Below are positions 7,338 to 16,492 of a stretch of 64,000 bases of DNA, one piece after another (the stretch's first letter is position 1; each line of letters starts with the position of its first letter). Position numbers and translations under genes: made by a program. Under the pieces are notes generated by a model. The model was not told the origin of the DNA, ran no database searches, and saw only the letters and a list, made by a program, of their open reading frames with translations. Source of the stretch: Sphaerisporangium rhizosphaerae (lineage in GTDB: Bacteria > Actinomycetota > Actinomycetes > Streptosporangiales > Streptosporangiaceae); contig NZ_JBHTCG010000003.1 in NCBI RefSeq assembly GCF_042665155.1, positions 1 through 64,000 of the forward strand, read 5' to 3'.

Positions 7338-8752
7338 TGTACCTGTCGGAGACCCGCCGGTCGGACGCCTCCAAGGCCGCCGCCGGGACGGGCGCGAGGG
7401 GTCCGCGGGCGGGCGGCATGCTCGCAGGGAACGTGGTCGCGCTGGGCACGGTCAGCCTGTTCACCGACATCTCCTCGGAGATGGTCACCGCCGTCCTGCC
7501 GCTCTACCTCATCTACCAGCTCGCGCTCAGCCCGATGCAGTTCGGCCTGCTGGACGGCGTCTACACCGGCGCGACGGCCGTGCTGCGGCTGGCCGGCGGG
7601 CACGTCGCCGACCGCTTCCGCCGCCGCAAGCTCGTCGCGGGCGCGGGATACGCGCTGTCGGCGGTGTGCAAGCTCGGCTACCTGCCGGCCGGGCGGTCCG
7701 TGCCGCTGATCGGCCTGGTCATCGGGCTGGACCGCGCGGGCAAGGGCCTGCGCACGGCGCCCAGGGACGCGATGATCTCGCTGAGCGTCCCGCCCGAGGC
7801 GCAGGGTCGCGCCTTCGGCCTGCACCGCGCCATGGACACCGCCGGCGCGCTCATCGGCCCGCTCGCCGCCTTCGGGGTGGTGGCCGCCGTCGGCGCCACC
7901 TCCGGCTACGACGCGGTCTTCGTGGTCAGCGGCTGCGTCGCCGCGATCGGCGTGCTGGTCCTGGCGCTTTTCGTCCGCGAGCCGGGCGCCGCGGGGATGT
8001 CCGGCCCCGCGACGCCCGGCTCCGCGGCATCTCCGGGGACGGTCATCGAGCCGCACCTGGACGTTCCGACCGGCGCGGTGGCCGCGACGGGGTCGGACGC
8101 GGCGTCACCGGACGCGGCGCCACCCGATGGCCGCCAGGCCGAGCAGGCGGCGCGCGGGCGGCGGCGCGGAGTGTCGTTGCGCGGGGCCGCCGTGCTGTTG
8201 CGCGAGCGGCCGTTCCGCCGGGTGCTGGTGGCCATGACGCCCCTGTCACTCGCGACGATCAGCGACTCCTTCCTGTACCTGCTGCTCCAGCGCAGGCTGG
8301 ACATCGACGCCGGATGGCTGCCGCTGCTGCCGGTCGGGGTCGCCGCCGCGTACCTGCTGGCGGCGGTGCCGTTCGGGCGGCTCGCCGACCGCGCCGGCCG
8401 CTCCACGGTCGTGATCGGCGGCTACGTGGCCCTGCTGGCCTGCTACGTGCTCCTGCTGCTCCCCGCCGGCCCGGCCGTCCTGGTCGCGGCGCTGGTGCTG
8501 CGCGGGCTGTCGTACGCGGCGACCGACGGCGTGGTCAGCGCGCTGGCCGGGCCGCTGCTGCCGGAGGAGCGGCGGGCCACCGGCCTGGCCGTCGTCCAGA
8601 CCGCCCAGGCGCTCGGCGCGATGGCCGCCTCGTGGGCCTTCGGCCTGTTGTGGACCGCCCAGGGACCGCGGGCCGCGGTCGTGGCGATGGCGGCGGGCCT
8701 CGGCCTGGCCCTGGCCGTCGCCGTCCCGATGCTCAGGAAGGCGCGCGGATGA
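7337..8752 (+). CDS. MFS transporter within the rhamnose operon
   Basis: A 471-residue major facilitator with about 12 hydrophobic segments. The motif GTVSLFTDISSEMVTAVLP opens the first helix, and GLDRAGKGLRTAPRDA and GRLADRAGRS are the cytoplasmic loop motifs. The central loop between helices 6 and 7 is enlarged by an Ala/Pro/Asp-rich insert of about 60 residues. The substrate is unknown. Being locked between rfbD and a glycosyltransferase by one- and four-base overlaps suggests a role in polysaccharide or precursor traffic, but nothing in the sequence proves it. A dedicated Wzx flippase is encoded separately. Confidence 0.85.
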   Translation: MYLSETRRSDASKAAAGTGARGPRAGGMLAGNVVALGTVSLFTDISSEMVTAVLPLYLIYQLALSPMQFGLLDGVYTGATAVLRLAGGHVADRFRRRKLVAGAGYALSAVCKLGYLPAGRSVPLIGLVIGLDRAGKGLRTAPRDAMISLSVPPEAQGRAFGLHRAMDTAGALIGPLAAFGVVAAVGATSGYDAVFVVSGCVAAIGVLVLALFVREPGAAGMSGPATPGSAASPGTVIEPHLDVPTGAVAATGSDAASPDAAPPDGRQAEQAARGRRRGVSLRGAAVLLRERPFRRVLVAMTPLSLATISDSFLYLLLQRRLDIDAGWLPLLPVGVAAAYLLAAVPFGRLADRAGRSTVVIGGYVALLACYVLLLLPAGPAVLVAALVLRGLSYAATDGVVSALAGPLLPEERRATGLAVVQTAQALGAMAASWAFGLLWTAQGPRAAVVAMAAGLGLALAVAVPMLRKARG

Positions 8753-9693
8753 ACCTGTCTGTGATCATCGTGACCTATCGCAGCGCCGGCTACGTCGCCC
8801 GCTGCCTCGCGGCCGTGGAGCGCGCGATCAAGGCGCTCGACGCCGAGGTCATCGTCGTGGACAACAACTCTCCCGACGACACCGTGGAGGTCGCCAGGGC
8901 CGCCGCCCCGTGGGCGACCATCCTGGACCGCAAGGAGAACGGCGGCTTCGCCGAGGGCTGCGTCGCCGGGGCGCGGGCCGCGCGCGGCGCCCACGTCGTC
9001 TTCGTCAACCCCGACGCCGAGGTCCAGCCGGACACCTTCACCGCCCTGCTCGACTGCGCGGCCCGCAATCCCAGGGCCGGCATCGTCGGCGGGCGCTGCG
9101 TCACCGAGACCGGCGAGAACGACCCGCGCTCGTGGTGGGGCCGCCCGACGCCCTGGTCGGTGTTCTGCTTCGCCACCGGCCTTTCCACCGTCTTCCCGGG
9201 CCGCGCCCTGTTCGACCCGGAGTCGCCGACGGTGTGGAGCGGCGAGCGGCACGTGCCCATCGTCACCGGCGCGATGATGCTGGTCGACCGGCGGGTGTGG
9301 GACGAGGTGGGCGGGTTCGACACCCGTATCTTCATGTACGGCGAGGACGCCGACCTGTGCCTGCGGGCCAGGGCCGCCGGATACCGGCCCATGGTCACCG
9401 ACCGGGCCGTGTTCGTGCACCCGGGCGGCATGTCGTCCTCCAGCATCGGCAAGCTGGTGCTGCTGTTCACCGGCAAGGCCACCGTGGTCCGCCGGCACTT
9501 CCCGCGCGGGCTGCGCCGGGCGGGGGTGTCCATGCTGCTGTTCGGGGTCTGGCTGCGGGCGGCGCTGAGCCGCGGGGTGGCCCCGCCGGACATGCGGCGG
9601 CAGGGACGTCCCACCGCGCAGCGCGGCGACTGGGCCGAGTTGTGGATGGTCCGAAACCGGTGGCGCGGCGGCTGGGATTCCGCTAAATCGTGA
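8749..9693 (+). CDS. Glycosyltransferase family 2 (rhamnosyltransferase-like)
   Basis: A 314-residue GT-A fold enzyme. The N-terminus SVIIVTYRSAGYVARCL and VVDNNSPDDT bind the nucleotide sugar, NPDAEV carries the metal-binding acidic residues, and GEDADLCLRARAAGY is the acceptor-side ED motif. Its place directly behind rfbABD makes a rhamnosyl donor plausible but not certain. The start ATG 8749 overlaps the transporter stop (ATGA). It acts on lipid-linked intermediates at the inner face of the membrane. The gene ends before an AT-richer gap of about 100 bases. Confidence 0.9.
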   Translation: MNLSVIIVTYRSAGYVARCLAAVERAIKALDAEVIVVDNNSPDDTVEVARAAAPWATILDRKENGGFAEGCVAGARAARGAHVVFVNPDAEVQPDTFTALLDCAARNPRAGIVGGRCVTETGENDPRSWWGRPTPWSVFCFATGLSTVFPGRALFDPESPTVWSGERHVPIVTGAMMLVDRRVWDEVGGFDTRIFMYGEDADLCLRARAAGYRPMVTDRAVFVHPGGMSSSSIGKLVLLFTGKATVVRRHFPRGLRRAGVSMLLFGVWLRAALSRGVAPPDMRRQGRPTAQRGDWAELWMVRNRWRGGWDSAKS

Positions 9694-9791
9694 AATGTCA
9701 TTATCAATGGGAATGTGTCGTGCCCGTTGGGTTTCGCTGGGCCGTTAATCAATTCCCTTCGTTAATTCGAGTCAGAGATGTGGGGTGAGTG

Positions 9792-10973
9792 ATGACTCGC
9801 CATGAGGGCCGCCTCGGCGCGCTCGCCGCGGTCGACGCGCCCGCGGCCGAGCTCGCCGACCGCATGGTCGGCCTGTCGGTCCGCGGGCTTCCTCCGGGCT
9901 ACGCCGACGGCATGTTCGTCTTCACCAGGCGCGGCAGGCGCGGGGATGACGGACGCTGGACGGCGGTGCCCGAGGGACGCAGCGTGCGCTACAGCGCGAT
10001 CGTCGCCCTTGGCGCCGCTGCGCTTCCCGAGGACCGGCAGCGGGACGCCCTCGCCGGCGACACCGTCCACGACCTGGTCGGCAACCTGCTCAAGGAGCTG
10101 CCCGCCGTCGCCAACCTCGGCGACGCCGCCCTCATCGCGTGGGCGGCGGCCGAGAGCGGCCACCCCGACCTCGACGCGGGCCTGCGCCGGCTCGCCGAGC
10201 TGGAGGGCGCCGTACGCCCCGGCGACCCCGTCTACACCGTGGAGGTCTCCTGGGCGCTGGCCGCCCTGGTCGCCGCCCACCGCGTCGCCGGCGACGGCGA
10301 CGGCCTTTCCGGGCGGCTGGACCACGCCCGCGAGCGGCTGCTCACCGGCCTGCGCGGCGACCGCCTCTACCGGCACGTCCTCGGCCCGGCCTCCTGGTAC
10401 CGCGCCCACGTCGGATGCTTCGCCGACCAGGTGTACCCCCTGCAGGCCCTCGCGCGCCTGCACGCGCACACCGGGGACGGCGACGCGCTCAAGGCCGCCG
10501 AGCAGATCGCCGCGGGCATCTGCGCCGCCCAGGGGCCGGAGGGCCAATGGTGGTGGCACTACGACGCCCGCACCGGCGGGGTGGTCGAGGGCTACCCCGT
10601 CTACAGCGTCCACCAGCTCTCCATGGCCCCGATGGCGCTGCTCGACCTGGCCGACGCCGGAGGCACCTCCTACCTGCAAGAGATCGCGCTCGGGCTGCAC
10701 TGGATGACGTCCCGGCCCGAGATCGACGACGAGCTGATCATCGAGGAGCTCGACCTGACGTGGCGCAAGGCCGCCCGGGACGACCCCAAGAAGATCGTGC
10801 GCGGCGTGCGCGCGGTGGCGACCGCGATCAACCAGGGTTCGCGCATCGGCGTGCTCGACCGCATCTACCCGCCGCTCGCCGTCGACCGCGAGTGCCGCCC
10901 CTACGAACTGGGATGGCTGCTGTACGCGTGGCTGTTCTCGCTGCCCCGCGACACGCCGGGGAAGCAGGGGTGA
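9792..10973 (+). CDS. Six-hairpin-like (alpha/alpha barrel) protein, function unknown
   Basis: A 393-residue soluble protein made of repeated helix pairs such as SWALAALVAAHRVAG, FADQVYPLQALARLHAHTGD and VYSVHQLSMAPMALLDLADA. This pattern, with aromatic-rich turns (GQWWWHYD, ASWYRAHVGC), resembles six-hairpin glycosidase or lyase folds. No clear catalytic pair could be named. There is no signal peptide, so it would act in the cytoplasm. ATG 9792 was preferred, with GGGGTGAG as ribosome-binding site; GTG 9789 is an equal alternative. The stop overlaps the GTG of the WecG/TagA-type gene, tying it to polymer assembly. Confidence 0.75.
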   Translation: MTRHEGRLGALAAVDAPAAELADRMVGLSVRGLPPGYADGMFVFTRRGRRGDDGRWTAVPEGRSVRYSAIVALGAAALPEDRQRDALAGDTVHDLVGNLLKELPAVANLGDAALIAWAAAESGHPDLDAGLRRLAELEGAVRPGDPVYTVEVSWALAALVAAHRVAGDGDGLSGRLDHARERLLTGLRGDRLYRHVLGPASWYRAHVGCFADQVYPLQALARLHAHTGDGDALKAAEQIAAGICAAQGPEGQWWWHYDARTGGVVEGYPVYSVHQLSMAPMALLDLADAGGTSYLQEIALGLHWMTSRPEIDDELIIEELDLTWRKAARDDPKKIVRGVRAVATAINQGSRIGVLDRIYPPLAVDRECRPYELGWLLYAWLFSLPRDTPGKQG

Positions 10974-11728
10974 GCGCCGCGCCGCCGCGCCGGGCCCTGC
11001 TCGGGCTCTCCCTGGACGCCCTCACCATGGAGCAGACCGTCGCCCGGTGCGTCCAGGCCGTCGAGAACCGCGAGAACCTCACGATCGGGGTCGTCAACGC
11101 GGCCAAGGCCGTCAACATGAGCCACGACCCCGCGCTGCGCGACTCGGTGACCTCCTGCGACCTCGTCGTCGCCGACGGCCAGGCCGTCGTGTGGGCCTCC
11201 CGGCTGCTCGGCCACCCCCTCCCCGAGCGGGTGGCCGGCATCGACCTGTTCACCGCCCTGATGGAGGAGGGCGCCCGGCGCTCCTACCGGGCCTACTTCC
11301 TCGGCGCCCGCCCCGAGGTGCTCGACCGGGTGGTCGCGGAGGTGCGCCGCCGCTACCCCGGCCTCACGGTCGCCGGGGCCCGCGACGGCTACTTCACCGA
11401 CGAGGAGGCGCCCGAAGTGGCCGCGCGCATCGGCGAGGCCAAGCCCGACCTGCTGTTCCTCGGCATGACCTCCCCGAAGAAGGAGATCTTCCTCGCGCGC
11501 TTCGCCGACGACATCCGCGCCGGGGTCAACCACGGCGTGGGCGGGTCCTTCGACGTCCTCGCCGGCAAGGTGCGCCGCGCCCCCGTCCTGTGGCAGCGCC
11601 TCGGCGCCGAGTGGCTCTACCGCTTCCTGCAGGAACCCCTCCGCCTCGGCCCCCGCTACCTGTCCACCAACACCCGCTTCGCCTGGATGGTGGCAAAGGA
11701 GTACCTCCACGCCCGCAACCACCCATGA
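10970..11728 (+). CDS. WecG/TagA/CpsF-family glycosyltransferase
   Basis: A 252-residue family 26 glycosyltransferase. Recognisable stretches are VNAAKAVNMSHDP, SCDLVVADGQAVVWASRLLG, RVAGIDLFTALM, AYFLGARPEV, DLLFLGMTSPKKEIFL and GVGGSFDVLAGKVRRAP, the last followed by LGAEWLYRFLQEPLR. Relatives add N-acetylmannosamine(uronic acid) to lipid-linked precursors of teichoic acid or enterobacterial common antigen. The start is GTG 10970, overlapping the previous stop. Enzymes of this family are peripheral membrane proteins acting early in polymer assembly, so an amino sugar is likely in the repeat unit. Confidence 0.92.
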   Translation: MSAAPPRRALLGLSLDALTMEQTVARCVQAVENRENLTIGVVNAAKAVNMSHDPALRDSVTSCDLVVADGQAVVWASRLLGHPLPERVAGIDLFTALMEEGARRSYRAYFLGARPEVLDRVVAEVRRRYPGLTVAGARDGYFTDEEAPEVAARIGEAKPDLLFLGMTSPKKEIFLARFADDIRAGVNHGVGGSFDVLAGKVRRAPVLWQRLGAEWLYRFLQEPLRLGPRYLSTNTRFAWMVAKEYLHARNHP

Positions 11729-11956
11729 CCCTTGGGCTCCATCCTGGAAATGGTGCCTTCGGCGCTGTTCTTCCAGGCGCCCCTGCCCGCCCGGCTTGCC
11801 CGCCGTCGCGCAGGTGTCTTCACCTTCGGTGGCTGGGGTGGTTGTCGTTTCCGTTCGACGCTGTGGCTTTTTGGGCGCCGGAGCGCCGGGATGGTGGTCG
11901 GTGAAGTCGGCGCCGTTGTGCGGCGGGTGGCCTGGGGGGCGCCGATGAGCGCTTCG

Positions 11957-12877
11957 TCAGGTTCTGCTGCTCTCGTCGCGCAGCCACGTCGTGTAGTCCT
12001 TGGCCCGTACGGCCCGGCGGGCCCGGGCGCGCGCGACGAGCGTGACGGCCAGGAACACCCCGAGATGAGGCACGAGCCACGGCGCGCGGCCGGCGATGGC
12101 CAGCAGGTCGCGAAGGCCCGTGCGGGCCTCCTGGCCGGACATGGGACCCTGCTGGATCTCCGCCACCACGGTGACGGCCCGCACCCGGCGCCGCAGCAGG
12201 TCGCCGAGCGTGCGCGGCGGGTGGATGACCGCGTGCGCGTGCCGCACCACGCGCCGTTCGGCCGGCTCGAAGGCCAGCGAGGCCGCCAGGTCGTCGCCCA
12301 TGACGGGCGGCAGGTCCATGAGGCGGCGGTTGCCCTCCTCCGACACCGCGATGACGCCCCGGCCGAACAGCCCCTCGCGGACGGCCGGCAGGCGGCTCCA
12401 GACGGCGTAGTAGGCCCGCACGGGCCACGGCCGGTCACTCAGCACCAGCGCCCGCTCAGGAGCCGCCGCGAGCGCCTTTGGAGCGGTCCCACGCGACGGC
12501 GCGGCGACGCCCTGGACGTCATCCGAACCACCGTCCGTGTCGCCGTTCGGGGCTTCTGCCGTGCCGTCGAGCAGGGAGTCGCGGAGGGCGCGGAGGTCGG
12601 CGGTGCCCATCTCGATGTCGGCGTCCACGTACACGCGGGGATGCGCGGTCGCGGCCTCGTCGCCGAGGCGCAGCGCCTCTCGCTTGGACGGCACCGGCGT
12701 CTCGACCACGCGGACCCCGAAACCGCGCGCCACGGAAGCGGTGTCGTCGTCGCATCCGTTGGCCACGACCACCACGTCGAACTCGTCCTTGGACGCCTCC
12801 GCCAGAAGGCGGGAAAGCAGCCGGCCGATGACCCGCGCCTCGTTGTGGGCGGGGATGATGACGCTCGCGCTTGGCAT
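11957..12877 (-). CDS. Glycosyltransferase family 2
   Basis: A 306-residue GT2 enzyme. SVIIPAHNEARVIGRLL and VVVVANGCDDDT form the nucleotide-sugar site, and YVDADIEMG contains the DXD-type metal site. PPVMGDDLAASLAFEP carries the acceptor-side acidic residues. A variable Asp/Gly-rich insert lies at about 110-140. A hydrophobic stretch near the C-terminus (VPHLGVFLAVTLVARARA) could be one membrane helix. The gene is divergent from the acetyltransferase at 12913 and shares a 35-base promoter gap with it. Donor and acceptor cannot be told. Confidence 0.88.
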   Translation of the reverse strand: MPSASVIIPAHNEARVIGRLLSRLLAEASKDEFDVVVVANGCDDDTASVARGFGVRVVETPVPSKREALRLGDEAATAHPRVYVDADIEMGTADLRALRDSLLDGTAEAPNGDTDGGSDDVQGVAAPSRGTAPKALAAAPERALVLSDRPWPVRAYYAVWSRLPAVREGLFGRGVIAVSEEGNRRLMDLPPVMGDDLAASLAFEPAERRVVRHAHAVIHPPRTLGDLLRRRVRAVTVVAEIQQGPMSGQEARTGLRDLLAIAGRAPWLVPHLGVFLAVTLVARARARRAVRAKDYTTWLRDESSRT

Positions 12878-12912
12878 AGTTCCGAAGTATCCACCCCTAA
12901 CGGGAGTCTCCG

Positions 12913-13596
12913 ATGACCGAACCGCGAATAGCGGCCACCGCCGATGTCGATCCGAGCGCCACGATCGGTCCCGGGACCGTGATCTGGCACCTCGCCCAGG
13001 TGCGCGAGCACGCCGCGCTGGGGGAGGGGTGCATCCTGGGCCGCGGCGCGTACGTCGGGCCGGGCGTCCGCATCGGCGACCGGGTCAAGCTGCAGAACTA
13101 CTCGCTGGTGTACGAGCCGGCGGTGCTGGAGGACGGGGTGTTCGTCGGCCCGGCCGCCGTGCTCACCAACGATGTCTACCCGCGCTCGACCGACATCGAC
13201 GGCACGCTGAAGCGCGACGGCGACTGGAGCGCGGAGGGCGTGGTCGTGCGCCGGGGCGCCTCGGTCGGCGCGCGCGCGGTGATCCTGGCCGGGCGCACCA
13301 TCGGCCGGTACGCGCTGGTCGCCGCCGGCGCCGTGGTGATCAGGGACGTCCCGGACTTCGCGCTCGTGGCGGGCACCCCGGCCCGCCGCGTCGGCTGGGT
13401 CGGCCGGGCCGGCGTCACCCTGCGCGAGGAGTCCCCGGGCCGCTGGCGGTGCCCCCGCACCGGCGAGACCTACATCGAGGCCGACGGCCTGCTCACCGGC
13501 CCGGAGTCCCCCGCGACCCCGTCCCCTGAGCGCGAGGACCCATCTCACACGGCGCCCGACGACCCGTCCCAGGTGGCGCCCGGTGGGACGTCGTGA
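12913..13596 (+). CDS. Left-handed beta-helix acyltransferase (WbpD/WlbB-like)
   Basis: A 227-residue hexapeptide-repeat protein. Turns such as ATIGPGTVIWHLAQV, GEGCILGRGAYVGPGV, IGDRVKLQNYSLVY and AVLTNDVYPRST match N-acetyltransferases that acetylate 3-amino groups of nucleotide sugars (WbpD type). GRYALVAAGAVVIRDVPD closes the helix, and a Pro-rich tail of about 50 residues follows. GGGAG precedes the ATG. The stop overlaps the GTG of the next gene. A WbpB-like dehydrogenase and WbpE-like aminotransferases occur at 36394, 33139 and 28517, so a 2,3-diamino sugar route is plausible. Confidence 0.85.
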   Translation: MTEPRIAATADVDPSATIGPGTVIWHLAQVREHAALGEGCILGRGAYVGPGVRIGDRVKLQNYSLVYEPAVLEDGVFVGPAAVLTNDVYPRSTDIDGTLKRDGDWSAEGVVVRRGASVGARAVILAGRTIGRYALVAAGAVVIRDVPDFALVAGTPARRVGWVGRAGVTLREESPGRWRCPRTGETYIEADGLLTGPESPATPSPEREDPSHTAPDDPSQVAPGGTS

Positions 13597-14609
13597 AGGT
13601 GGGGAGCCTGTCGGGGCGGGCGCGGGTCGCGATCCTGGTGGTGGCGGTCCTGCTGGCCGGCGCGGTCGGCACCGTCTACGTGCTGCGGGCCAGGTCGCAG
13701 GCGGCCCGTCCCGCGCCGGCCGCGGCGCCGGCCGCCCGTCCCGCGCCCAGTGCCACCGCGCTGGACGCGGGCGACCTGCTGGCGGTGCGCGCGGGCCCCG
13801 CGGCCGACAGCGGCCAGGTCTTCGCGATCGAGCGGGGCGACGGCGGCGAGCAGCGTCCCACCGGCCTGCACTGCAAGCGCTTCTACGCGGCGGCCGGCAC
13901 GGCGCTGTGCCTGCGCGTCAGCACCGGCCTGGTGACCCGGTCGGAGGCCATCGTGCTCGACCGCGGACTGCGTGAGCTGCGCAAGGTGCCGCTGTCCGGC
14001 ATCCCGAGCCGGGCGCGGGTGTCGGCGAGCGGGCGCATGGCGGCCTGGACGTTCTTCGTGGCGGGCGACTCCTACCTGAGCGTCGGCTTCTCCACCCGCG
14101 CCGGCATCCTGGACACCCGCACGGGCACGCTCGTCAAGAGCCTGGAGGACTTCACGCTCGTCAAGGACGGCCGCGTGCACAGCGCGGCCGACCTGAACTA
14201 CTGGGGTGTGACGTTCGCGGCCGACGACAACCGCTTCTACGCGACGGTGTCGAGCGCCGGCAAGACCTACCTGGTGCAGGGCGACTTCGCCGCGCGCCGC
14301 ATGCGGGTGCTGCGGGAGAACGCCGAGTGCCCCTCGCTCTCCCCGGACGGCACCCGCGTGGCGTACAAGAAGCGCGTCGGCGACGCGACCGACCCGTGGC
14401 GGCTGTACACGCTGGACCTGCGATCGGGCCGGGAGACGGCGCTCGCGGAGACGGCGAACGTGGACGACCAGGCGGCCTGGCTCGACGACCGCACCGTCAT
14501 GTACGGGCGGCTGCGCGGCGACAGCTCCGACGTCTGGCAGGTCCCGGCCGACGGATCGGGCACGTCCCGGCTCCTGCTCAAGGACGCCTACTCGCCCGCC
14601 GCCATGTGA
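13593..14609 (+). CDS. Membrane-anchored beta-propeller-like protein
   Basis: A 338-residue protein with one N-terminal membrane helix (VAILVVAVLLAGAVGTVYVL) and a short Ala/Pro linker. An extracytoplasmic domain of repeated beta-strands follows. Motifs such as CPSLSPDGTRVAYKK and WRLYTLDLRSGRET are typical of TolB/WD40-like propeller blades, where SPDGTxVAY recurs. No enzymatic residues were identified; binding of glycans or proteins is more likely. GTG 13593 overlaps the acetyltransferase stop by four bases, linking the protein to the polysaccharide locus. It converges on the beta-helix lipoprotein gene with an 11-base gap. Confidence 0.75.
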   Translation: MKVGSLSGRARVAILVVAVLLAGAVGTVYVLRARSQAARPAPAAAPAARPAPSATALDAGDLLAVRAGPAADSGQVFAIERGDGGEQRPTGLHCKRFYAAAGTALCLRVSTGLVTRSEAIVLDRGLRELRKVPLSGIPSRARVSASGRMAAWTFFVAGDSYLSVGFSTRAGILDTRTGTLVKSLEDFTLVKDGRVHSAADLNYWGVTFAADDNRFYATVSSAGKTYLVQGDFAARRMRVLRENAECPSLSPDGTRVAYKKRVGDATDPWRLYTLDLRSGRETALAETANVDDQAAWLDDRTVMYGRLRGDSSDVWQVPADGSGTSRLLLKDAYSPAAM

Positions 14610-14620
14610 CCCACCCCCGG

Positions 14621-15559
14621 TCAAGGGGTGACGGGCTCGCGGGTGTCCTCCCAGGTGTTGCGCTTGAACTCGTTGCCCTTGCCCTTGGCGTTGAAGTACG
14701 TCACCGGCCCCCAGTAGCCGCCCTTGGGGAACAGGCGGCGGGTGAAGACGTTGCCGACGATGCGGATGCCGGTGGCCTTGCCGAACTTGCCCTCGCCGCC
14801 GTAGATGGCGTACCCGCCGCCGCCCAGCAGATTGTGCTCGATGAGCACGTCGTGCGCCCGGCTGAAGTCCTGATAGATCGAGATGGCCGAGGTCTGCGAG
14901 ATCTGGTTGAGGATGGTGTTGTGGCGGATCGTCAGGGTCAGCCCCTTCTGCGGTGACCCGTTGACCTGCGGGCCGGTCACGTGGTCGCCGGGGTACTCCT
15001 TGAAGTCGTGCATGTAGGAGTCCTCGATCAGCCCGTGGTCGGTGCCCACGGAGTTGGACACGGTGTGGATGTTCGCCCGCCGGACGGTGATGTCGCCGCC
15101 CTGGTTGAGCACGCCCCACTGCGCCTTGACGACTCCGTTCCCCGAGATCTCGCAGTCTTCGATCACCGCGCCGGACGCCCCCGCCGCCTGGATCACCGAC
15201 CAGTCGCCCTCGCCGACCACCCGCACGTTCCGCACGGTCACGTCGGCGGCCTTGATGTTGAGCTTGCCGTGCACCTCCAGGTTCTCCACCACGGCGCCGG
15301 GCTTGAGCACCGTGACCTCGCCCACCTTCTTCAGCGGCGTGCCCGGCCGCACGCCGGTGGTCGCCGCCGAGGGGAAACCGTCGCCCGCGGGCGACGGGCG
15401 CGTGCCGGGTGAAGGCGGGGTGCCGGGCTGGCGGGTCTGTCCCGGGACCGGCTCGCGCCCGTCGTCGGCCGAGCCGCTGCCGCAGCCCGCGGCGGCCGTG
15501 CCGGTGAGCGCGAGCGAGACGGCGAGCAGGGTCAACCGGCGCGACAGCGGAGAGAACAC
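14621..15559 (-). CDS. Secreted right-handed beta-helix lipoprotein
   Basis: A 312-residue lipoprotein. The signal peptide ends in the lipobox TAAAGC (Cys26), followed by a Pro/Gly-rich spacer to about residue 65. The remainder is a parallel beta-helix with regular rungs (VVENLEVHGKLNIKAADVTV, VIEDCEISG, LIEDSYMHD, GYAIYGG), as in pectate-lyase-like and carbohydrate-binding proteins. The domain is closely related to the C-terminal domain of the protein at 43457, sharing GVLNQGGDITVRR, GLIEDSY and a GGGGYAIYGG rung. It probably binds or cleaves the polymer at the cell surface. No catalytic residues are asserted. Confidence 0.85.
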   Translation of the reverse strand: MFSPLSRRLTLLAVSLALTGTAAAGCGSGSADDGREPVPGQTRQPGTPPSPGTRPSPAGDGFPSAATTGVRPGTPLKKVGEVTVLKPGAVVENLEVHGKLNIKAADVTVRNVRVVGEGDWSVIQAAGASGAVIEDCEISGNGVVKAQWGVLNQGGDITVRRANIHTVSNSVGTDHGLIEDSYMHDFKEYPGDHVTGPQVNGSPQKGLTLTIRHNTILNQISQTSAISIYQDFSRAHDVLIEHNLLGGGGYAIYGGEGKFGKATGIRIVGNVFTRRLFPKGGYWGPVTYFNAKGKGNEFKRNTWEDTREPVTP

Positions 15560-15633
15560 CGAGGAACTCCAGGTGGTAGGTCTGCGGAACGCTCCACAAC
15601 GGGTTCGCCGGAAGCGCGCTGTGCTGTTTCCGA

Positions 15634-16386
15634 TCAGATCTGGATGGTCGTGCTCGCCCCGACGCGCGGAGGCCGCAGGCGCCTCGGCGGGAGCGGCGCG
15701 ACCGGCGGCGGCCCGGGCCGGTACCGGTCGGCGCTCCTGTCACGCGTGGCGAACAGGACGGCCACCGACGAAAGGAGCGTGAGCAGCACGATGCCGGCCA
15801 TGGCGCGGCTTCTCTGCAGGGACTGCCGCTCGGGCCCCATGATGTCGCCGATCGGCTGCCACTTGATCATCACCTTGCCGCTGGCCCCCGCGGACGTCTG
15901 CAGGCGCTGCAGCTTCTGGGTGAGCAGCTTGAGCGCCAGGTTCAGCGTGTCGATCGACTGCTTGGGGTCGTCCGACAGGGCTTGCAGGCTCGCGTACGGC
16001 TGTCCGTACACGGGAAGCTCCTCGTTGCCCCAGTGGGCCACCTCGTAGTGGAAGGCCGCCGTGCCCCCCATGGCGCGCAGGCGCTCCTTGGTGCTCGGGT
16101 TGTCGAAGAACCGCGCCGTGGCGAGCGCCATGTAGATGTGATTGTCGGTGAAGTGGTCGTACACCTCTCCCTGGAAGTGGGAGGTCTTGGTGATGAACGC
16201 GACCGTTACCGAACTCTGGTAAAGAGGTGACCTATAACGGACCCACATCACCGCGCAGGCGGCGACCAGGAAGATCAGCGCCAGGCAGCAGCACCGCGCA
16301 ACCACTCGCCTTCGCACCGACACATCGTGGCACAGGCGTACGGAGTTTGGGACGGGCCTGGTAAAGAAAGCACTCAGAGGAAACAC
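15634..16386 (-). CDS. Wzz/YveK-like chain-length protein, no kinase domain
   Basis: A 250-residue protein with two membrane helices, near residues 27-48 (VVARCCCLALIFLVAACAV) and near 193-212 (AGIVLLTLLSSVAVLFATRD). The extracytoplasmic middle part begins SPLYQSSVTVAFITK, the hallmark of polysaccharide co-polymerases after the first helix. A Pro/Arg-rich cytoplasmic tail follows. There is no tyrosine-kinase domain. The exact start is uncertain: GTG at 16386 is the longest and GTG at 16323 would leave a shorter cytoplasmic end. It is divergent from the second Wzz-like gene at 16493, and both flank the polymerase. Confidence 0.7.
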   Translation of the reverse strand: MFPLSAFFTRPVPNSVRLCHDVSVRRRVVARCCCLALIFLVAACAVMWVRYRSPLYQSSVTVAFITKTSHFQGEVYDHFTDNHIYMALATARFFDNPSTKERLRAMGGTAAFHYEVAHWGNEELPVYGQPYASLQALSDDPKQSIDTLNLALKLLTQKLQRLQTSAGASGKVMIKWQPIGDIMGPERQSLQRSRAMAGIVLLTLLSSVAVLFATRDRSADRYRPGPPPVAPLPPRRLRPPRVGASTTIQI

Positions 16387-16492
16387 TTGAAGGCGAATGA
16401 CAACGCGCCGAGGTGTTCGGGCGTCCTATCTTCGGCGGCTCGGCGGGGTGGGAATGACAGACATGGCCGGCCGGCAGGGGTGAAGGGACACT

